64,000 bases of DNA. Origin: Oscheius onirici. Taxonomy: Eukaryota > Nematoda > Chromadorea > Rhabditida > Rhabditidae. The first letter of the stretch is position 1; every line of letters begins with the position of its first letter. The translations under genes and the position numbers were made by a program. The stretch covers positions 6,646,398-6,710,397 of the forward strand of contig OW051469.1 of the NCBI GenBank assembly GCA_932521025.1, read 5' to 3'. Shown piece by piece: positions 1 through 11,889 of the stretch. The notes under the pieces are model-generated. The model made no database searches. It was not told the origin of the DNA and saw only the letters and a program-made list of their open reading frames with translations.

Positions 1-1240
1 ACCTGTTCCCGCCAGTGATCGATGTTGGGTCCACAAATTTGGACCTTGTTTCTGGTTCGTTCCGGCAAAAGTGGTCCTATCGCCTATAACTGAGGGTTAC
101 TGTATTACACACAATCTCTTACCTTCCAGACTAAAGACATAAAACTAGGAGCATTTATGATGAGCATTTTGTCTATCCATTCCGGATAATTTGTGTAAAC
201 TGACGCCCAAAGAATTCGGTAGGGTCCTGTGACTATACTGAGAAGAGTGGGATCAAACTTCATTCCTTCCATATCGAGAACGTAAATGACAGAGGCCTGA
301 AATGTTTTGTTAGTGTTTCGTAGTTGGGATAAAGGCGACATGTCAAGTCTAACGAGTAAAGTACAATAGCGCATCATTGTGTAACTCTTAGAAAAATTGC
401 AAGACGTCAAAAGACTTGCAAGACGGAATTTTTGCAGTGAAATTTCGTAAATGTTTAATATGATTGGCAGTAACGTTATCGAGAGTGGATCTACTGTCAC
501 ACAATTCTAGAATGTCTGCTATGTGCTCATGGATCATTTTCCCTCAAAAAGTTGATTACCTGTTTGCCGGACTTCTTCTCGAGATCATTCATCGCCCTCA
601 ACATCTTCTCTTGAATCCGAAACCGTTGTATCAAAAAGTCCGACAGATGGACAGACTTTAAAATGCCCATGAGATCAATCTTTCCGGCGCACTCGATCAC
701 CAGAAGGTTATTGTTAACGCCCGTCTCTCCTGGAAAAAAGCGAAGTTTCGTGCTCTCAAGTTCTCAGTGAGTACCGACTAAACCTATGGGGAAGTATTTC
801 TTCAATACTTCGTGTTCTTTAATCTTGTCAGCATTGTCCAGGTCGTAAAAGCGGCGGAACTGCAAATGTCGGTGGAGTTCGGCAGATGCTTCGGCCAGAT
901 GGAAGCCATAGCCTTGGGCCCATCGAAGAAGGTTGAAGTCCTGATTGTAGTATTCGGTCAACAGGTCCTTGTTCTGAAATCACGGCGATAGAACATCTGA
1001 TTTCAAGAAGGTTATTTGTCAGCACTTTGTCTGAACTTCGAGACTTTGCACTTTTCTTTGCAAGATTGTGTTTTTGATGCTGAGGGAATGCAACAAAAAC
1101 TACTTCAGACAATTCCAAAGAATTCTTTATCAAGACCGGGAGGTCTCAAGCAGACTGGATCCCCGGAAGAAAAAGTAGCAAACCTGTTCTCTGAGTGCTC
1201 TGACGAAGGTCCTCTCCTCTTCGGTCAAGTTGGTCACCAT
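1..1240 (-). CDS. SEC14-like CRAL-TRIO lipid-transfer protein, 3' truncated by window edge
   Basis: The gene reads leftward from an ATG at 1240 and continues past base 1. Five exons join in frame with GT-AG introns: 1240-1184, 976-775, 729-560, 296-123 and 83-1. The product begins MVTNLTEEERTFVRALREQ and then shows the N-terminal CRAL-TRIO helices (LLRWAQGYGFHLAEASAEL). The lipid-binding fold follows, with NNNLLVIECAG, VIYVLDMEGM, YPEWIDKMLIINAPSF and PLLPERTRNKVQICG, all typical of SEC14-like proteins. By family, such proteins carry hydrophobic lipids or phosphoinositides between membranes. In nematodes several also have a C-terminal GOLD domain (the CTG group), but that part would lie outside this window. 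The CRAL-TRIO call is secure; which paralogue it is cannot be told. Confidence 0.93.
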
Positions 1241-2680
1241 AATTGTGTTCTGCCGGAGGAGGCCTTCTCGAGAACAGTGTCAAGCCTAAAATCACACGTT
1301 TCGCGGACAAAAGGACATCGGCAGTTAATTGTGAAGGTCATGGGACCCGCAAGAGGCAGGAAAAGATTCAAACTTTGGGACGTACTGGTAGCAAAGTTGA
1401 TGCTTTGCTGTGATAAAGGACATGTTTCGGTCAAGGTGTGACTAGGAGAGAAGACGCCCCTGTCTTTGGGACACTGATACTCGACCCATTTCCAAGTCCC
1501 TTCAAGGGCGAACGCGGCCATTCAGTGAAACGGATGTGATCATAGCTGGGAGATCTTTGAATATTTACAGTCGTATGTGAAAAGGGACACAACAACCTCA
1601 TGTTTTGGACGTCAGAAATATATGTAGTCGGAAAGTTGAGGCCAAAAGATTGGACGAGGTTGTTGTTGAATGTAGAGGCGCGCAGAAATAGATGTACTGG
1701 TAGTAAGGAGAGTTCAAATGGCTTCAAAGAACGGATTCTCGTATCGTATAAAGCAGTATATTTTACTGTTGCCAAGCTTGTCTATTATGTCTATGCCATT
1801 AATAGTTTAATAACCATCTTTTTGTAGGGCCCAGATATGATGGAAAGTAAGTACAAGCAAGCGAAGAGATAATGAGACGGGATCGAATGGTACATGGATC
1901 AAAACTGCAAAAGCAAACAGGAACACCTTCCAGATACATTAAAATTACAGCGGAAACACTACTGGTCCATGCGACTGGATACGAACACTGATCTGCCGAC
2001 GCGAACCGAAGGACGATCTGGCATCTCGAGGGCAGTTATCTGTTATTGTGATCTGCGCCGCTGATGGTGACGTCAAAACAGATCAGAAGGTGTCAAAGGA
2101 TGAGAGTGGGTGAGGGTGACAAGTTCGAAAGGAAGAACGGTAACCGGTTCATGAAGTAGTCAGCTGGATTGAGAGGTCAGGTGACAGACTCCAAGCCTCC
2201 AAATTTTTAGGGAGATGTATTGTTGAGTTTGCGTTTGGCAAACTCGTCGTCTCCGTTGTCAACGCCTCGTTTACTCGATCGGGACAACAGAAAACACTAT
2301 TTCAACTTTTAGAGATTATCTGCTTTGCAGATCGTCTGATTGGATCTGAAGCGAAAACACAAAAGCAGAGTCTTTTGGACTTCCTGGTTCGAGTCAGCTG
2401 TCGGTACTTGACATTGAAAGAACACCACGTGCCGTCTACTTCGAACAAATTCCGGATTGAACGAACTTCCAGCCGTTGTTCTCAAGAAGGGAAAACAAAA
2501 TCCGAACCATTTATGCTAAACATTGAATAATAAGTTATTGCCATGGGAATGTGAGAAGTTCAAGCCAGTTGCAACAATTACTTCAGCTTGGTGTAGTGTG
2601 TTTGACTTGGTGTAGCGTCCAAGGGATGCAGTCCAACAGGATGTGTGTAGTGAAGTTTCTGTAACAGTTGTTATCTCATT
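1241..2680. other. Gene-poor interval
   Basis: No open frame here shows recognisable protein character or a sensible exon chain. The longest open stretches, about 100-140 codons near 1016-1441 and 1431-1775, overlap on opposite strands and resemble no family. The right part probably contains the 3' end of the neighbouring leftward gene. Confidence 0.5.
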
Positions 2681-4026
2681 CATGTTCCTTCCAGTCTCTT
2701 TACCTGAATGTCTGTGATTTTGTTGGTCTCTATGGCTGAAATGTCTTCATCGAGAGCCAAGGATACTGTAGCAAAGTCCGAAATGGCAGACTCTTCCAGA
2801 ATCACGGCTGACTCTTCCTGGTTCTGAAAATGTGGTGACTATTTTGATAGAGCTCAAAAACGAACCATGTGATCATCGTGGATAGCATCGTCCAATTGTC
2901 TTGTAGCTTCTTCAATCTGTTCCTGTTCATTTTTATGTCCTGAGCCTCCTTGTTCCAATGGAACATTCTCAACTTCCATCATTCTGTGCAGTTTCTCTGT
3001 ATCGTCATGGTTAGGCGAAGGCGGATTCTGTTCGATGACAGAATGGTCCTTTGAATTCCTCTTTGCCTCGATCTGCCTCACAGCTTCCTCAGCCACGTGT
3101 TTGGCTCTAGCCTTCTCCGAGTCGTACTGTTCCACCACAGAAATTGGTTCTTCCCTCACATGAGCTACCGGCTGTTCAACTTCAAGAACCACTGGCTCTT
3201 CATGCAGCTCACACTTCGGCAGCTCTTCAGCTCTGAGTAGAACCTGATGTGAGTTGTAAGAATGTGTGTAATGGTGCATCTGATTTGGTCTGGCTACCAA
3301 AGGTTCAGCAAAGATAGTCGTCTCTTGAGGAACAGACGTCCTCGATGTTCCTGCGCCTCGACGTTGATCGTCCGGCACATCGATCGCCGATTCGCGAGAA
3401 TTCTCATTCTAGAAACAATCACTTTCTTTGACTCAGATTCTCCCATGCTTTGTTGCCTTTTCGACGTGGCGCCGCGAAACTAATAATAACTGAGATGATT
3501 CCAATGTTTACAGACGAAATGGCATCGATTAGAAGAATTGCGCAAAAAGTTTTTGTTTTTATTGACTGCCTTTTTGAACTATGGGCTCACAAAAGTCTAG
3601 TTAGCTGCTCAGCACAATGTTGTAACTGACCATGAATTTCAGTTTTTTTCTCTCGAATCGTCCAGAGTAAAAAGCAACTACAAAGTGTGAAATATTGCAA
3701 AAAGTAAACGTTTTTTCAAAATTCTCAGGAGAACTGGGAAATCTTAAAGAATAGACTCACATGTTCCTCGACGACTGGACTGGAAGTATCTGCTCTTGAA
3801 GAGGAGCCAACTGACACATTTTCCTTGTCTCTTCCACTCTTCTTCTTAATATTTCTTGTAGACGGCTTGGGAACCAAATAGACCGGACGACAGTCTTCGT
3901 CTTGTTGCTAAATCTCTCAAATTCTTACGAAACAGAGACAACTAACAGTCTCGACTTCGTTGGGAAGATGATTGTCATTGAGTCGGGCCTGAGCCTGGGC
4001 CAGATCGTACGATTGCTTGTTTCCCA
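2681..4026 (-). CDS. Predicted N-myristoylated acidic, coiled-coil-rich protein
   Basis: I do not recognise this family. The reading starts at 4026 with MGNKQSYDLAQAQ. Glycine at position 2 and a small polar neighbourhood fit an N-myristoylation signal, so membrane attachment is likely (inference). Exon 1 ends near 3943 (NEVET). Exon 2 (about 3903-3760) encodes a basic then Ser-rich stretch. The long exon (about 3420-2870) is rich in Glu, Gln and His, with heptad-like segments such as YDSEKARAKHVAEEAVRQIE. A further exon (about 2824-2705) encodes NQEESAVILEESAISDF. If the last donor-like site near 2704 is not used, the frame stops at TGA about 2681; otherwise the 3' end lies further left. Acceptors are TTTTCAG-like. 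Coding nature is well supported by the chained frames. Confidence 0.65.
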
Positions 4027-5836
4027 TCCTGAAAACTGTAATGTGTACAGAAGAAGAAGCATTGAGACGAGATATAAAGAAGAGCGCATCAGAAGGATGT
4101 GTTTGCCGATTGGACAAACCTATGGGCAAATAGCAGCAAAGAAACTGTGAATCAGGTGATAGAGGAGGCTGTACTTGCTGTGGGAAGAAAATGAATGAAG
4201 CCCCGAGTTTATATTACGGTCCGAGGGGTACGGCGCGCTGCCGGCGAGGCCAGTGACTCAGAACGGAATGCGAAAACGAAACCACGTCAGCCTCGAAGGA
4301 GACACCACTTTCATATTTAGAAAGAGGAAAGTGACCTGTTCAAGAAGTTATGTCACATTAGAGAGTTGGACAACTGGGGACATTAAGTTTGGTCTTTCTC
4401 TTCCTTAAAGACAAGACTCACTCGAAGAAAGCGACACAAACAGGATCCAAAATTACTGTTCAGCAAAGTGCGGGTATAAGAACCCACGCGTTGAACTGAA
4501 GTTGTTGTGGGTCTAATCAAAAACAAATAAAGACACTGTTTTCGCCCGAGTGGATAGCAAACAGATAAGGAGGAAATTGAAGCGTATAAAAGTTCGAAAA
4601 TAATGTCATAACAAGTTCTTATCTGGACCGCTGTGAGTCAGAGAGTAGCTCAGTAGAGCAGTCGGATTGCATTGCTATGACGCACGAGACAGAAGAATTA
4701 TTCAGAAGGATTCGGATTTCTGCAACAACAAACAGATTCTTTATGGATAGAGAACAATCACGTGTAAACTGCCAATAGGGTAGGTGTCTAAACTTGGCAT
4801 TTACCCAAGGACACTTTGGTAGCTCTATGTCGAAGAGCCAACTTTCCGACTTGTAAAAGTAGTAAATAAAACAAGTAGAAATTCATGCTCACATATGATA
4901 ACTAGAAGCCTTTTTCATTTGCGACGCCTTCGCCTAAAGTAGACCGGCCGAGACTGGACACCCACGGAATATGGCCTCTGACAAGACTCTAGATGAGTAT
5001 TTCTATACACTATTTCTTACAATACTTTTGCCCTCATAGCTTATTGTTAGTTGCGATGACCAGAGGACCATAAATTCCAGATCTGAATGAAATGCTAGTC
5101 ACTCTGTAAAGTCATAAGAAGCGATCATTTCTTTGTTTCGTATCTGATAGGAATTATTTTGAGCTCCAACTGAAAGTAGTGACGGTGTTTCTTCGAAGTG
5201 AAGGAAAAGATTCAGCGAGAACATTTGGAACGGACTGGAGTAGAGGCGCCAAACGATAAAGTAAAAGCACACATATTAGATGATCCTGCTCATCGGGCAA
5301 ACATGCCAAGATAAGGGACAGGAAGAAAGAGACCACCCGCGGTGAGAGTGAAAGAGGTGGCGGGAAGAAAGTTTGCTTGACCGTCGAGGTCTGAAAACAG
5401 CTGATAGTAGGGTGGCACTTACTTCGACAAACGACTCTTCCAAACAACAATTCTGATAAGAGTGACGAGGGGAAGAAAAATGATTGAACGGACCGCGTGA
5501 GAAAAGTGAGAAGCACGGAAATGCAACAGATGGTCTTTGTTCGAGAGATCTGTCCCACCGATAGACTCTTACAGTGTGGGGTGTGAAAACACATTCGAGA
5601 AGAGGCAATGGGATACTTCTCCTTCCCGGGCCTTGGTCATCGATGACACAGTCTAGATAAACACATCCCACTCCATTCCTGACAGTGTAAGGGAAAACAG
5701 GGGTTTGGAAAGATCACAAGTATAACAGAAGTTTCCTCTTGGTGCGAGTGCTGTAGCCCATTTGATTATTCCGCGAGACCAGACAGAGATTCATTTGACA
5801 GTTTGAGAACTATAGGGGCGAAAGGGAACGGAACGG
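4027..5836. other. Intergenic interval with no clear gene
   Basis: About 1.8 kb separates two leftward genes. Open stretches at 5154-5671 on the minus strand are low-complexity Ser/Leu/Phe readings without splice logic. A tRNA-like A box (TAGCTCAGTAGAGCA near 4649) lacks a matching B box. The part near 4030-4200 presumably holds the promoter of the MGNK gene. Confidence 0.5.
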
Positions 5837-7595
5837 TCATAGGTCGACGCGTCCAATAAAGGCCGCGTGGTAGCTGCCGAGGAAGAGAATCTTGCCCGAC
5901 GAAGTTACCTAGAAACGATTTAGGATTCCACTTTCGGCTTACCTGAGAAACGTCAGAAATCATTGTTCCTTCTTGATCGTGTAGTGAGCCAATAATCTTG
6001 CCGTTCAAGTCCAATTGGACAATGAGGGCATGAGGAGGTTTGACTTTCGGGAAGAACCAGAGCCAAAACTTGCCGGGAACGAGCTGAACTCAGTTGTTTT
6101 CTATCACAAAACTTTCTACATCAATAAGCACTTGTCGAACAGTGTTATAAGGTGCAATCATGTCAACGAGAGACGGTTTCCCCGCTCTTCGAATCCCGGC
6201 CAATCCAACCCATAGAGAGCCATCTTCAGCCAGACGAATATTATCCGGGAGGCCGGGCAGATTCTCAGCAAAGACGGTCATTTTGCCTGTTGAGAGGACG
6301 ATTCTAAACTGTTATTGCGTGTCAATCAACGGGAAAAGGGCACTTGTGGATTCGGGCCATTGCACATTCGGCCACGAGGACAGCTGACTTGTCAGGGAGC
6401 AATTGGATACCGTTCGCGAAGTTCAGACCAGTTGCGAGGACTGTCGTCTTCTTGGTAGAGATTTTGTGACGGAAGACGCTGAAATCGAGAAATTCTTGAT
6501 TTTCAGAGTTGCGGTTATCGTTTGACGTAAACTGATTGGTTATATTAACGGGACTTTCCATCACAATAAGTTTCGAATACAGCGAAGACTTTAAAAAATA
6601 CACTAACTTAACACGGCATTTTGTTTCAGTACTTCCCAAACTCAAAACGTACCGTCCATCTCCAGCCATGCTGAGAACAACATTCATAAAGTGTCGTCTG
6701 TCCCAGTTCCAAGAGCTGTCCGTGAAAAGAATCTCGTCTTCACTGAGTACCTCAACATCGTTCAAGAATCTGGGAGCATGCCCCTCAATGGGAACATTCG
6801 CATTGATGATTTGACGGTAGGAACCTGGGAATCGCAAGTACTGAATGAAGATAAAAACTGTACCGGCATTGAAGTCGACGATATAAATTCCGAGATAAGC
6901 GTCAGCAACGACAAATTCCTTGCTGTTGAGCCTTCTCATACCCAGAGGACGACCACATCTCGCTTCGGATTCAAAGTTTCCTGTAAAAATAGAACCATGG
7001 CTGAAAAGCACAGCAACTACCACAATTCTTCTGCTTTGTGAATCGGACAGATTTGACAATTTTCCCGTTGTTTAGTTGTACTACTCGGCCATCATAGAGG
7101 CCCGTATAGATGTCTTCTGAAATTTTCGATATACTTTAGAACAAATAATATTAAGACCTCCTTCGACGATAATCGACTCCGGACCATCGATTTTGTCCTT
7201 TAGAATGTAGCTGGTCTTCTTGGCCAAGATATTATTCGGTTTTAGAGCTCCAGTGAACTCGGGTGGAGAGGGAAGGCTAAAATGTGAGAGAGTCAAGAGA
7301 GGAAAAAGTCTCACCTGTACACTTGAGCATGAATTTTTTGACCATTGTATCTGAAATATAGAGCAGCCCAAGAGAGAAGCAATCCACTGTAATTTTTTTC
7401 CTGTTTTTCAAAATTATTAAAACCTACACTAGACCAAGTTTGAGAAGACTGCCGACAAAAGCCATTGCCTAAAACTTGTTGTCTGTTTACCCAAAAAGGG
7501 GAGACAAGAAGTAAAAACTGGAGTAGGAACAAACACAAACAAGTGCCGAGGTTAGATAAGCGTGTGGCCTTTGGGGTATTGATCTGAACACGCAC
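5837..7595 (-). CDS. APMAP / strictosidine-synthase-like beta-propeller membrane protein
   Basis: A six-bladed beta-propeller of the adipocyte plasma membrane-associated protein family. The frames, read leftward, follow the family order: GPESIIVEGG, EDIYTGLYDGRVVQLNNG, RCGRPLGMRRL, FVVADAYLGIYIVD, FLNDVEVLSEDEILFTDSS, GLNFANGIQLLPD, VLVAECAMARI, LPGLPDNIRLAEDGSLWVG, then LHDQEGTMISDVSQ and SGKILFLGSYHAAFIGRVDL before TGA at 5837. The equivalent human protein is a type II membrane protein with arylesterase-like activity. A hydrophobic segment (CLCLFLLQFLLLVSPFWV) near 7540 would be the signal anchor. The first exon and the start at 7595 are tentative because the N-terminus is poorly conserved; the body is certain. 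At least six short introns interrupt the gene. Confidence 0.9.
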
Positions 7596-7963
7596 AGGTC
7601 GACTGAGAGGTCACTCATTAGAAAGTTTTTATGATCTGATCATGACTCTTTCGATGCCAGTTTCAGATACATTAAAACTATGTGGTACTCGTAAAAATAA
7701 TGTGGTTCAATTCTTCATTTATTACAAAATTGTCTTCCAGTCAGTTGGCTTTTGAAGCTTCACAGTTTTCAAAATCGTATCGACCATGTCAAATGGCAAG
7801 AAGCGAACGAGTCAGAAAGCAGCCCCGTCTACCTAAAAAACAAGCCAGAAAAGAGTTTTCTCCTGACCTTCCCCTATTACTATTCTGCCAAGAGAGTAAG
7901 GTTAAAAGGACGAACAAACCGGTGTCCCGCCCCGTGTTGTCCCACTTAGCACCTTATTGTGAC

Positions 7964-8314
7964 ATGCGCGCTGTTCTTCTGCTCGTAAGTTGAAATAAAA
8001 GAAGTAACCACAGTTCGTCTGAAGGTTCTTCTTCCTATCTGCTTCTGTGCCGACGCCGACAATGCCTACGATGTGGTCTTGACCAAGGAGGAGAAGCTGG
8101 AAAAACATGACTGTGAGTATCTCTTTTTTTTAAAGAGTTATCACGTTGATCAGGCAAAGAGAACGAGGTCTGGATGGACTGCGCTTCCTGTGAACAGAAA
8201 TGTGGAGAAGAGCCACCGAAATGTCCCCGAATCTGTCAACCAGCCAGATGTCACTGTCCAGCTCACAAGGGCTTCAAACGAACAACTGCCGGTGAATGTG
8301 TCTCCAAGTGCTGA
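7964..8314 (+). CDS. Secreted TIL-domain (trypsin-inhibitor-like) cysteine-rich protein
   Basis: Three exons: 7964-7984, about 8025-8112 and about 8154-8314. They encode a signal peptide (MRAVLLLVLLPICFCADAD), a short linker and one TIL domain. The domain starts at a Cys codon split by intron 2 and runs CKENEVWMDCASCEQKCGEE, CPRICQPARCHCPAHKGF, then AGECVSKC and TGA at 8312-8314. Ten cysteines in this pattern are diagnostic of the ascaris-type inhibitor fold, whose members block serine proteases through a surface loop. In nematodes they are commonly secreted by cuticle, gut or seminal tissue. The reactive-site residue would lie in the loop around PKCPRIC, but its target protease cannot be predicted. 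The domain call is strong; function as an active inhibitor is inferred. Confidence 0.9.
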
Positions 8315-9163
8315 TTTTTTCCCATTTTCATCTTTATAAAGACATTTTTCTCAGTTGTTGTCTCACGGATTCTACTGTTGTTATAAGCAGAAGTTATCTG
8401 GATGAGTAGTGGGAGTGACACAGGGAAGAGAGTTCAATCATCTATTCCAAAGAATTTACACCGTAATACATCGTAAACTGACATGTAGGTCTGATTGTGA
8501 CAGTGGGTAGAAAAAGAACTGCGGGTATATAAGAAAAGGAACCAGAGTTACCTACCAATTGGGTCACTTTCAAAACTTTTTCTACAGCTACCTTCGAAAG
8601 TTTGCAGCTTATGCACTACAAATTGCTTTTGTTACAAAGTTTTCTTTTCAATTAAACTTGCTTTGAAAAGTTTTGTGTTTTAATTTATTTGTTTGTAATT
8701 GAAAAGTAATCTTTGTAACAAAAGCAATTTGTAAAAGTTATTAGATTGATAATTAGTTCCGAAGAATTCAACAACTGAGTTTCTTCTGTTACAGTAAGTG
8801 CGCCCCATTTACTCAAACTACACCTTTTTGCCTTCAAAATGCTACAATACTCAATCAATGCTCAATGATCATGAACTTCTTATTTGTTTCCTTGTTTTAT
8901 CACGTAGATGGCGGTCCTAATCTACCCGATCGGAACTTATCGATCGAACAGCCTTCCTTTCCCCAAATCACATCAAATATCCGCAGTTTTTCGCTATCTC
9001 GACGTCTTTCTTAGCCTTTCTGTAGTACGCCTGCGTTATCTGGAAGTATGCTGTTCACTTCTTGTCAACCAGTATGTATTTCCTTTCGATCTTTCTAGTA
9101 GAAACTATTTGTTTATTTTTAGACTCTTTCTATAACATCAGTCTTATCAAAATATGTTCAGCA
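8315..9163. other. Intergenic interval holding an AT-rich hairpin
   Basis: Between the TIL gene and the aquaporin-like gene. It holds the inverted repeat at 8618-8732 and, near 8908-9160, short open stretches that may be 5' untranslated or unproven N-terminal exons of the aquaporin-like gene. A GTAAG donor-like site sits at about 8796. Confidence 0.5.
8618..8732. repeat. AT-rich inverted repeat (hairpin, possible MITE remnant)
   Basis: The left arm begins ACAAATTGCTTTTGTTACAA and the right arm is its reverse complement. The arms are 36 bases with about two mismatches, separated by about 43 bases of AT-rich spacer. It lies upstream of the aquaporin-like gene. No clear target-site duplication is visible. 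Confidence 0.8.
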
Positions 9164-10252
9164 ATGCTCGACTTACTGCTCGGAGATCCTCTAGGAACGG
9201 TTGTCGCCTTCTACATCTTGGTCTTCAGTGCTGCCGAACTAGCCAGAAATGTAAATCTTTCAAAACATCTTAAACCTTTCCAGGCGGTTGATGCAGTTGC
9301 TCCACTCTCCCTCCGAGTCTACCTCTATGAAGCCATAGCCACAATGACCATGTGTCTTTGTGTCTTCGAGAACGGATTCATGTTGGCCTACGGATACATT
9401 CCGTTCTTCCTAACTGTTGCTGTTGTTCTAGCCCTTGGAGTCAGATTCAATCGTGGAGCACAGGTCTCGCCTCTGGCCAGTTTTGAGTCTCTTTACTACG
9501 GAATTGGAAAGTAAGTACTTTCCTCTTTTACAGATAAAACGTTTTGTTCAGTACTGGAACGATTTTCGCCATTCTCTTCTCCCAACTGATTGCCGCAGTT
9601 GGTGCCTTTATTCTGGTCGGTCAGATCTGGCTCTTCTCCGAGGACTATCTCAAGTTCCACAAAGGAAAAGGCCATATGATCACAGATTGTCAAATCAGCT
9701 ATAAGGTTAGTCCTTTGAGTTCAAATAATTTCCTTTCTAGGTTCCCTTCACCTACGTCGTCTTGTTCGAATTCGCTGGATGTGCTCTGCTTCGAGTTCTC
9801 GTTCCTCTTTTAAGCAGGACACTTCCAGACAAGGTCCGAATGGTCGTCATTCCCACTTTCATTTCTGGAATGATCACTAGTTGTAAGTTTCAAGCACTTT
9901 GCTTTCACCTGGGTCCCTAACATTCAAATATATCTTTCAGCAATTTATCTGCTCGGAGCCGCCGGTCTGAACCCGGTCGTAGCCTCTTGTCGTCTGATTG
10001 CTTGCGGAGGAATTGACAAGCAGTGGTTTGTCCTTCTCTACTGGGTAAGTCTCCTCCTTTTTCTTTAAAAAGATAACTTTCAAGGGAGTCTCAACCTGCG
10101 GTTTCCTATTCGGAGCCATGGTATCCCGTTACCTCTTCCCGTCTCAAACAAAAGTAAAGAAGACGGCTGAGAAGAAGGAAGAGAAGCCGCGAGTAGCTCC
10201 AAAAGGATTCAAGCAGAAGATTGAAAAGAGACAGAAGAAGAAAGCCGACTGA
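9164..10252 (+). CDS. Aquaporin-11-like (unorthodox aquaporin) channel
   Basis: The chained exons give a roughly 290-residue six-helix membrane protein. Helix 1 is near LGTVVAFYILVFSAAELA. The second aquaporin signature appears as GLNPVVASCRL, then GGIDKQWFVLLYWG and CGFLFGAMVSRYLF, as in the AQP11/12 superfamily and nematode AQP-9/-10/-11. The first signature is strongly altered (GAQVSPLASFESLYYG) and lacks a normal NPA triplet, which is characteristic of this branch. The C-terminus is highly basic (KKTAEKKEEKPRV ... EKRQKKKAD) and TGA ends at 10252. Such channels often sit in intracellular membranes; water or glycerol transport is a family inference. The ATG at 9164 is chosen because it lies just before helix 1; in-frame codons extend upstream to 9062, so the start is uncertain. 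Introns are near 9251-9283, 9511-9551, 9704-9741, 9883-9940 and 10046-10084. Confidence 0.85.
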
Positions 10253-10432
10253 GGGTCATTAAACTGTAGGAACTGTGCCTTATGATCTTGTGATACGATG
10301 TAATTGATGGGTATATTCAGCCAAGTAAACATTATTCAGCCTTAGTGGAAAACAGAAAATAATCGGCCCCCATCTGCTGCTTTGAGGCGTCGCCTTGGCA
10401 ACAGCTCTCTGCGATCTCTCCCCAAATTCTTT

Positions 10433-10962
10433 ATGGAAAACAGTATTCTTCCAGAAGATCCCTGGGCAGCTATTGGTTTGTACCGTTCATTTTAATAATT
10501 CTTTTCTTTTTAGACTCTTTGTGTGAACCCTTGGTAGACACCCGGATCACACTCTTTGACGCACTGCAGAAAGCTCTTCCAGTCATTTTGGAAGAGAATT
10601 TAGAGAGTGATGAGGCCAAGAAGCGGCTTCCCCAAATGGTCAAGATTTCTCGTCTCCTGATTGAACATCTCCTGACGACACAACAACAGCTGGTACAAGA
10701 CAAGAAGGATCTTCTGGAGAAGAATGAACAGTTGAAGACGATGCAGAAAGAACTGACTAATAAAATTTTGGCTAATGACAACTGGACTTTTTATAAGGTT
10801 TGACACAAAAAATGGAATCTTGTACATGTTCCTTTTCAGTGCGAAGCGTGTCAGAAGATTTTCGTGAGCGAGAAGTTCCTTCAAGTACATCTGGAGAAGA
10901 GACATCCACAAGACAAGGAGAACAAGAAACAGCATTCAGTGAAACGAGTCAGACATATTTGA
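10433..10962 (+). CDS. DZIP1/Iguana-like protein with one C2H2 zinc finger
   Basis: The start ATG is at 10433 (MENSILPEDPWAAID), followed by an intron of about 38 bases, then SLCEPLVDTRITLFDALQKA. A helical Dzip-like region follows (VKISRLLIEHLLTTQQQLVQ) with coiled coil (KKDLLEKNEQLKTMQKELTN). A single C2H2 finger comes next: CEACQKIFVSEKFLQVHLEKRH. The tail is short and basic and TGA ends at 10962, overlapping an AATAAA polyadenylation signal. DZIP1 proteins act at the ciliary base and transition zone. This copy is much shorter than vertebrate DZIP1 (about 850 residues), essentially just the N-terminal module. If it is a ciliary protein, expression would be confined to sensory neurons in a nematode (inference). 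Confidence 0.8.
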
Positions 10963-11037
10963 ATAAAGTCGATTGATTACTTGTTTTCTTCCGTTTTCTG
11001 ATAAGATAAGCATAGAAAACAAGCCAGTCTTCCCTCT

Positions 11038-11836
11038 ATGCTTCGACTACTTAGCTTCCTTCTTCTGGTTATTCTCGTCCTGTCCGATGATCCCTTCTTT
11101 AAGGACAGCATTCTGACCCATTCTATGAGTACCAAAGGGATATTGAAGTGTGGAAATGCGCCGGCTAAAGGAGCTCATGTTCGACTCTACAGGAACCATA
11201 CAGCAAGTTGGTATAGCTTTCTTTTGTTAAAATATTGGTACAGCAACAGGTTGTGATAGCAAGTCCAGTTTTAGGCATGAACTTGTGCAATTTCTACAAA
11301 TAAATTTTGTACTTGAGCTATGAGATCAACAACGTAGATCGAAACAAGATAGATTGATCATTCTGTATTTCAGATAAAGAAGACCTTCTGGATGCTACAG
11401 TGACTCTCGACGACGGATCTTTTAGTCTAGAAGGTATGGATTACTTTTGTCGAGATTCTTCTTACTCAAAGTTACGAAATTTCCAAGAAGAAACTCCAAA
11501 TTTATTTGGCTGTACAGTTGTTCATGTTCTAAGAACGTCTAGGTGATACCGCTGGTCGTCCTCAACCGGAGAGCAACATCGATCCAAATCTTCACTTCTA
11601 TCACAAATGCGACATCGATGAGAAAAAGGTACTATTCATGGGAAGTAGTATCAACCAAAAAAATTCAGAAAGATGACTACAGAAAGTTTGCTCTTCGTTA
11701 CAATCACACCTACGTAACCTTGGGACGTGTCTCTCGTCGCACCTTCGACGCCGGCATTCTCAATTTGGAGCTCATTTATCCGAAGGAGACTGTGGACAAG
11801 AAGTTCGAAGTTCTGAAGCCGGTCAAGAATCATTAG
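11038..11836 (+). CDS. Transthyretin-like (TTL/TTR family) secreted protein
   Basis: The signal peptide (MLRLLSFLLLVILVLSDD) is followed by the transthyretin-like domain of nematodes. GILKCGNAPAKGAHVRLY starts it, DATVTLDDGSFSLEG forms the central strand, and PNLHFYHKCDIDEKK matches the family's conserved H-x-C segment. DDYRKFALRYNHTYVT and FDAGILNLELIYPKE complete it, and TAG ends at 11836. Introns are near 11202-11372, 11435-11541 and 11628-11667. Members are secreted, usually bind small hydrophobic ligands or act as bridging molecules (TTR-52 binds phosphatidylserine), and are strongly expanded in nematodes. The specific ligand is unknown. The polyadenylation region overlaps the 3' end of the convergent gene at 11890. 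Confidence 0.92.
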
Positions 11837-11889
11837 TTTTCGATTTATTCCAAAAATAAAGTAAAGACTGTATCTACAATGATAGGAGA

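Noticed and set aside
1016-1441. 141-codon plus-strand frame
   Set aside because: It is antisense to the first exons and intron of the CRAL-TRIO gene, whose frames are far better supported.
4640-4740. Possible tRNA gene (TAGCTCAGTAGAGCA)
   Set aside because: A good A box is present, but no GGTTCGANTCC B box and no cloverleaf could be drawn; at best a relic.
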